10,064 nt of DNA. Origin: CAWDMN01 sp963803155. Its GTDB lineage: Bacteria > Acidobacteriota > Terriglobia > Versatilivoradales > Versatilivoraceae. Within the stretch, counting starts at the first letter, position 1; each line of letters opens with the position of its first letter. Made by a program: the position numbers and the translations under genes. Of this stretch, positions 6,874-10,064 are shown piece after piece. The stretch covers positions 1-10,064 of the forward strand of contig CAWDMN010000016.1 in the NCBI GenBank assembly GCA_963803155.1, in the 5' to 3' direction. The notes beneath the pieces are model-generated. The model saw only the letters and a list, made by a program, of their open reading frames with translations, did no database searches and was not told the DNA's origin.

Positions 6874-7351
6874 TTTTCTGGCGCTCACGGTTGCTACGGG
6901 GTTGGGAAGCGGTTTTTCCCCTTTCGCCCCGGGAACTGCGGGATCCATTCTGGGTGTTTTGTTGATCATTCTTTTTTCCCGATTCAATTTGTTGGGGGGA
7001 CAGCGGCTCCTATTTTATTTAATTACGGTTACCATCATTAGTGTTGTGGGAATTTGGGCAGCTTCCCGGGCCGAGGTCTATTTCGGTCGGAAAGATCCGC
7101 CCCAGGTAGTAATTGATGAAGTAGTCGGCCAGTTGCTAACCTTCGGCCTCTTGTTTCGGCATCCCAAAATCATCCTGCTGATTCTAGGTTTTGCTTTTTT
7201 TCGTCTCTTCGATATTTTTAAACCGTTTCCAATTCGCAAGCTTGAGAAGGTGCCTCTCGGGTTTGGCATAATTCTCGATGATTTGGCTGCGGGCTTTTAC
7301 GCATCTTTGATTCTCTATGGCTTGGAATTTTTCTGGCCGAATCTTTACTAA
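6833..7351 (+). CDS. pgpA: Phosphatidylglycerophosphatase A
   Basis: PgpA is an inner-membrane enzyme that dephosphorylates phosphatidylglycerophosphate to phosphatidylglycerol. The 172-residue length is typical. APGTAGS at 32-38, the acidic DEVVG block at 95-99, RLFDIFKPFP at 124-133 and the LDD/AG segment at 148-153 are the conserved catalytic and structural motifs of the family. Hydrophobic helices lie near 37-50, 59-77, 100-123 and 150-168. ATG 6833 has GAGG three bases upstream. ATG 6848 is an alternative that would shorten the protein by five residues. The gene starts inside the end of yacG and is followed after 77 bp by the IPT/TIG-NHL gene. Confidence 0.95.
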   Translation: MSEPRMPRARKPSDFLALTVATGLGSGFSPFAPGTAGSILGVLLIILFSRFNLLGGQRLLFYLITVTIISVVGIWAASRAEVYFGRKDPPQVVIDEVVGQLLTFGLLFRHPKIILLILGFAFFRLFDIFKPFPIRKLEKVPLGFGIILDDLAAGFYASLILYGLEFFWPNLY

Positions 7352-7382
7352 TCGATAAGAAACGGCAGGCAGAGGAAAAAGT

Positions 7383-7424
7383 CGGAAAATACGCTTCTCA
7401 ATCAACTCTATAGCGGAAAATACG
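7383..7424 (+). repeat. Paired 11-bp direct repeats (CGGAAAATACG) upstream of the NHL gene
   Basis: Exact copies occur at 7383-7393 and 7414-7424. Their offset is 31 bp, close to three helical turns, so both would face the same side of the DNA. They fill most of the gap between pgpA and the propeller gene, and the second copy ends four bases before its ATG. Tandem activator or repressor sites are possible, and a small duplication is the alternative. Confidence 0.45.
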
Positions 7425-7428
7425 TACC

Positions 7429-8436
7429 ATGCCAACCATACTCGATGTCCAGCCCCCCGCGGTAATTCCAGGAGGGGAGCTGTTTGTCCGGTGGGAGAGT
7501 GAGGAATCCTCGTCTTTTCACCGTCCAGAGGTCCATTTTCAGGGAGGACCTGGACATTTGATCTCAGCGACTCCCGAATTGATTGTTGTGCAAGTCCCTG
7601 AGCAGGCCCGCAGCGGGCTCCTGACCGTAGTTCAAAACAGCCACGAAAGCCGGCCCTGGCCATGTGAAGTGGCTGGACTGGTCAGTTTCAACTTGCATCC
7701 CGTGGCCAATCCCGCCTTGGACCCGGAAGGGAACCTTTACACGACTTGGAGCGGTCGAAGAGGTGAAAAAATTCAGCATCCCCTGTATCGTATTACTCCC
7801 GCCGGAAACGTGCAGCCGCTGGAGATCGATTTTCTCAATCCGACCGGGATTGCCTTTGATACCAAGGGGCAGATGTATATTTCCTCCCGTCAGGATGGGA
7901 ATATTTATCTGGTCGAACCGGATGGCTCGCATACCATTTATGCCAAAGGGATGGGAGTGGCAACCGGCATCGCTTTTGACCCGGAAGATAACCTCTATGT
8001 CGGAGACCGGACGGGGACCATCTTCAAAATCGATCAAAAAAGGGAGATATTTGTTTTTGCCACCATCGAACCCAGCGTAGCCGCCTATCACTTGGCATTT
8101 GACGAGTCCCAAAACCTTTATGTGACTGGACCCACAACTTCCAGCATTGATCATGTCTATCGAATTGCGCCCGATGGAAATGTGTCGATTTATTTTTCCA
8201 ATCTCGGACGCCCTCAGGGAATGGCCTTCGATATCGAAGGGAATCTTTTTGTCGGGGCTTCCTATAAGGGGTGCAAAGGTGCGATCCGCATATCGCCAGA
8301 CCGAAAAGCCTCGTTGGCTGTTTCCGGTCCCAATTTAGTCGGCTTGGCTTTTGCTTACGATCAGGGACTTTTTCTCGCCAGCCAAAATGCCATCTATCAG
8401 CTGAAATCCAATTGGGTGGGGAAGCCGCTTCCTTGA
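7429..8436 (+). CDS. IPT/TIG domain plus NHL/SMP-30-like beta-propeller protein
   Basis: The 335-residue product begins with an immunoglobulin-like IPT/TIG domain (about residues 1-85; note PPAVIPGGELFVRW and GLLTVVQNS). A beta-propeller of the NHL/SMP-30-gluconolactonase type covers about 90-330. The repeats are visible as recurring phrases: NPALDPEGNLYTTW, GIAFDTKGQMYISS, GIAFDPEDNLYVGD, HLAFDESQNLYVTG and GMAFDIEGNLFVGA. Each is followed by a strand such as IYLVEPDG or VYRIAPDG. There is no signal peptide and no membrane segment, so it is predicted to be cytoplasmic, unusual for a TIG-propeller protein. I cannot assign an activity. Binding or scaffolding is as plausible as lactonase activity, because metal-site residues are not obvious. 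It lies between pgpA and cinA on the same strand. Confidence 0.85.
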   Translation: MPTILDVQPPAVIPGGELFVRWESEESSSFHRPEVHFQGGPGHLISATPELIVVQVPEQARSGLLTVVQNSHESRPWPCEVAGLVSFNLHPVANPALDPEGNLYTTWSGRRGEKIQHPLYRITPAGNVQPLEIDFLNPTGIAFDTKGQMYISSRQDGNIYLVEPDGSHTIYAKGMGVATGIAFDPEDNLYVGDRTGTIFKIDQKREIFVFATIEPSVAAYHLAFDESQNLYVTGPTTSSIDHVYRIAPDGNVSIYFSNLGRPQGMAFDIEGNLFVGASYKGCKGAIRISPDRKASLAVSGPNLVGLAFAYDQGLFLASQNAIYQLKSNWVGKPLP

Positions 8437-8546
8437 AAGGCTTGGTTGACTGGAGCGTCTGGGCTGTCGTCAAGGTGCACCCCTCGCCTCGGGAATTGCT
8501 TGAAGAAATTTTTCGTCACCCACATCTGCACCAAACATCGGGCTGA
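8433..8546 (+). CDS. Possible 37-residue small ORF between the NHL gene and cinA
   Basis: A frame beginning at TTG 8433 overlaps the TGA of the NHL gene (8434-8436) in a TTGA arrangement that would allow translational coupling. It ends with TGA at 8544-8546, 11 bp before cinA. The product reads like protein, with VDWSVWAVVKVHPSPRELL followed by an amphipathic stretch and a His-rich tail. A TTG start and only a loose GGGG stretch upstream make it uncertain. It could instead be the out-of-frame leftover of a longer ancestral C-terminus of the NHL protein. No family is recognised. Confidence 0.25.
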   Translation: MKGLVDWSVWAVVKVHPSPRELLEEIFRHPHLHQTSG

Positions 8547-8557
8547 ATGGAATCCAT

Positions 8558-9796
8558 ATGATCAAAAATGCGGAAATTATTGCGATCGGCAGTGAACTGC
8601 TCACTCCCGGACGCCTGGACACCAATTCTCTTTATTTGACGGAGCAACTCAATTCCATTGGCATCCCGGTGGAACAGAGGAGTATCGTGGGGGATCTCGA
8701 AGGACGCTTGGAACATTCGATTCGAGAAGCTTTGAGCCGCTCCGAACTCGTGATAACCACCGGAGGATTAGGTCCCACCGAAGATGATGTCACTAAGAAA
8801 GTAGCCGCCCGTGTACTGAAGCGGCAAATGGTCTTGGATAATCGGATGCTGGAGCGCATCCAAGCCCGCTTTCAGAGCCGCGGGATGGAGATGCCTTCCA
8901 ATAATGCGCGGCAGGCTTTGGTCCCGGTTGGCGCCACGATTTTGGAAAATACAGCGGGTACAGCGCCAGGAATATGGATCGAGAATGACGGGCGGGTCTT
9001 GATCCTTCTTCCAGGCCCACCGTCGGAGATGAAACTGATGTTTGAAAATGCCTGCTTGCCCCGGCTGGAAGAGAAGGGGGGCGGGTACCGCCTGTTCACA
9101 CAGGTTTTCAAAGCCGTGGGCCTCACGGAATCCCGGCTGGATGAAATCATCGCTCCTATTTATACTCGCTACAGCAATCCGGTGACGACTATCCTGGCCT
9201 CTGAGGGTGAAATACACGTTCATCTGATCGGGCGGGGAAAAAACGAAGAGGAAGCACGGCGTATTACCGTGGAACTTGCCGACCAAGTGGAATTTCAGTT
9301 GGGGGATTATATTTTTTCCCGAGGGGATGAGTCCTTGGAGCAAATCATCGGCTATTATTTGCTCATGCGTCAGAAAACGCTCGCGGTCGCGGAGAGCTGT
9401 ACGGGAGGATTAATTTCCCAACGATTAACCAGCGTTCCCGGGAGTTCCCAATATTTTCTTTGCGGTTTGACATGTTATAGCAACCGTTCCAAAACCGATT
9501 TGGCGCAAATACCGCCCTTGCTCATTGAAATGGCGGGAACAGTGAGTCCGGAGGTGGCGAAGGGGTTAGCGGAAGGGGTTCGCCTGAAATCTGGGGCGTC
9601 GCTGGGATTGGGAGTAACCGGCATTGCCGGTCCAACGGGGGGGAGCGTGGAAAAACCGGTGGGGCTTGTCTACATCGCGCTTTCCTCCGATGCTCAAATC
9701 GATTGTCAGGAATACCGTTTCAACGGCGATCGGGGGCGAATCCGCCGCTTTGCCTCACAGATGGCTCTGGACATGATTCGTAGAAAATTGCTGTGA
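8558..9796 (+). CDS. cinA: CinA family protein: MoaB-like domain plus NMN amidohydrolase domain
   Basis: CinA proteins combine an N-terminal MoaB/MogA-like domain, linked in some members to ADP-ribose pyrophosphatase activity, with a C-terminal nicotinamide mononucleotide deamidase domain (PncC type) that feeds NAD salvage. The 412-residue product is full length. Residues 1-170 hold the first domain with TTGGLGPT (67-74), D76/D77 and LPGPPSEM (151-158). A linker domain spans about 175-255. The C-terminal domain shows AESCTGGL (278-285), GSSQYF (295-300), GVTGIAGPTGG (352-362) and KPVG (366-369). ATG 8558 matches the usual N-terminus; a weak GGA lies six bases upstream. The name comes from competence/damage-inducible genes, but competence cannot be inferred here. 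It is the last gene of the cluster. Confidence 0.95.
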   Translation: MIKNAEIIAIGSELLTPGRLDTNSLYLTEQLNSIGIPVEQRSIVGDLEGRLEHSIREALSRSELVITTGGLGPTEDDVTKKVAARVLKRQMVLDNRMLERIQARFQSRGMEMPSNNARQALVPVGATILENTAGTAPGIWIENDGRVLILLPGPPSEMKLMFENACLPRLEEKGGGYRLFTQVFKAVGLTESRLDEIIAPIYTRYSNPVTTILASEGEIHVHLIGRGKNEEEARRITVELADQVEFQLGDYIFSRGDESLEQIIGYYLLMRQKTLAVAESCTGGLISQRLTSVPGSSQYFLCGLTCYSNRSKTDLAQIPPLLIEMAGTVSPEVAKGLAEGVRLKSGASLGLGVTGIAGPTGGSVEKPVGLVYIALSSDAQIDCQEYRFNGDRGRIRRFASQMALDMIRRKLL

Positions 9797-9813
9797 TCAT
9801 CCGATTGGATGAT
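9796..9813 (+). repeat. Small hairpin at the cinA stop codon
   Basis: ATCATCC and GGATGAT form a perfect 7-bp stem with a 4-base loop, beginning on the last base of the cinA TGA. No T-tract follows, so it is not a typical intrinsic terminator. Confidence 0.4.
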
Positions 9814-9874
9814 GGAACTCGTGCTCAGGAACTCTAGGAGACAATCTCTCATACTTCCTGCCCAGGTGAATTGA

Positions 9875-9945
9875 GATTTTATGCAACCGTTTAGGGGGGA
9901 ACCCTTCGGGTTCAGCCCCCCCCCTGAACGGTTGCGATTTTATGC
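9875..9945. repeat. 53-nt palindromic element flanked by 10-bp direct repeats
   Basis: Positions 9883-9935 fold into one long hairpin. A 17-bp lower stem (9883-9899 with 9919-9935, one G-T pair) includes GCAACCGTT/AACGGTTGC and a G6/C6 run. It is followed by a 6-base one-sided bulge (9913-9918), a 5-bp upper stem AACCC/GGGTT and the loop TTC (9905-9907). Exact copies of GATTTTATGC lie at 9875-9884 and 9936-9945, directly at the edges. A palindrome bounded by short direct repeats resembles a REP-like or miniature insertion with target duplication. It lies 86 bp after cinA, so it may also act as a terminator, but only TTTT follows the stem. Whether it recurs elsewhere cannot be seen here. Confidence 0.7.
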
Positions 9946-9959
9946 GATTGCATCCCGGC

Positions 9960-9965
9960 TATAAT
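9960..9965 (+). promoter_or_regulatory. Perfect TATAAT -10 box facing out of the window
   Basis: TATAAT matches the -10 consensus exactly. No strong -35 is present: TTTTAT at 9938-9943 has a 16-bp spacer, and it lies inside the right copy of the GATTTTATGC repeat. Transcription would start near 9972 and read to the window end, where no gene of useful length begins, so any target lies beyond 10064. TTGACT at 10023-10028 resembles a -35 element but has no good -10 partner. Confidence 0.35.
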
Positions 9966-10064
9966 GAAATACCCAAGCAGGTTTGAAACCGCCTCCGGAC
10001 TCACAAAGATCGAGATACATTGTTGACTTCTGAGTTTTGCTACTCATGCTTTTTAGCAATTGGT

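Noticed and set aside
8768..9343. Long minus-strand open frame inside cinA (191 codons)
   Set aside because: It is antisense to a full-length, motif-complete cinA and its translation shows no domain. It is a shadow of the real gene's codon bias.
9796..9813. Intrinsic terminator of cinA
   Set aside because: The hairpin is only 7 bp and is followed by GGAACTCG, with no T-tract.
9964..10026. 20-codon ORF starting ATGAAATACC
   Set aside because: Its start codon overlaps the TATAAT box and it has no ribosome site, so it would not be in the transcript from that promoter.
1..10064. CRISPR array, tRNA, rRNA, integrase, transposase or prophage genes
   Set aside because: No regularly spaced repeats, RNA gene sequence or mobile-element protein was seen on either strand. 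The only mobile-like signal is the short palindrome at 9875-9945.

Overview
The window is about 10 kb of a bacterial chromosome of roughly balanced G+C. It carries mostly housekeeping and metabolic genes, with no phage, plasmid, transposase or CRISPR signal. The string rimO - yacG - pgpA - IPT/TIG-NHL protein - cinA, together with a twin-arginine (Tat) signal on a sugar-isomerase-like TIM-barrel protein, fits Acidobacteriota or a related soil/sediment lineage. This placement is an inference from gene order and protein style. No marker in the window settles it.

Layout. Positions 1-58 hold the tail of an unidentified + strand gene. A Gfo/Idh/MocA NAD(P)-dependent sugar oxidoreductase follows (99-1157, +). 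It ends tail to tail with truA (1154-1936, -), and the two stop codons share bases. A 524-bp divergent intergenic region (1937-2460) has several inverted repeats and may contain a dispersed non-coding repeat. An ADP-ribosylglycohydrolase (2461-3486, +) follows, with a consensus -10 box so close to the start that the transcript may be leaderless. Next is a Tat-signal TIM-barrel epimerase/isomerase-like gene (3630-4724, +). A 480-bp stretch after it holds a possible minus-strand gene remnant (4721-4960), a candidate promoter and a 14-bp palindrome.

The right half is one co-directional + strand cluster: rimO (5205-6530), yacG (6676-6873) overlapping pgpA (6833-7351), a six-strand-unit-like IPT/TIG plus NHL propeller protein (7429-8436), a possible 37-codon ORF overlapping its stop (8433-8546), and cinA (8558-9796). 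These genes serve ribosomal protein S12 methylthiolation, gyrase inhibition by a zinc protein, phosphatidylglycerol synthesis and pyridine nucleotide salvage. They share a strand, but no single pathway is evident.

The last 268 bp hold no gene. They contain a very strong 53-nt hairpin flanked by exact 10-bp direct repeats, which looks like a small palindromic insertion. A perfect TATAAT box follows, facing out of the window. I see no convincing new multi-gene system. The most distinctive items are the flanked palindrome at 9875-9945, the -10 boxes abutting start codons, the propeller protein inside the housekeeping cluster, and the overlapping small or remnant ORFs.
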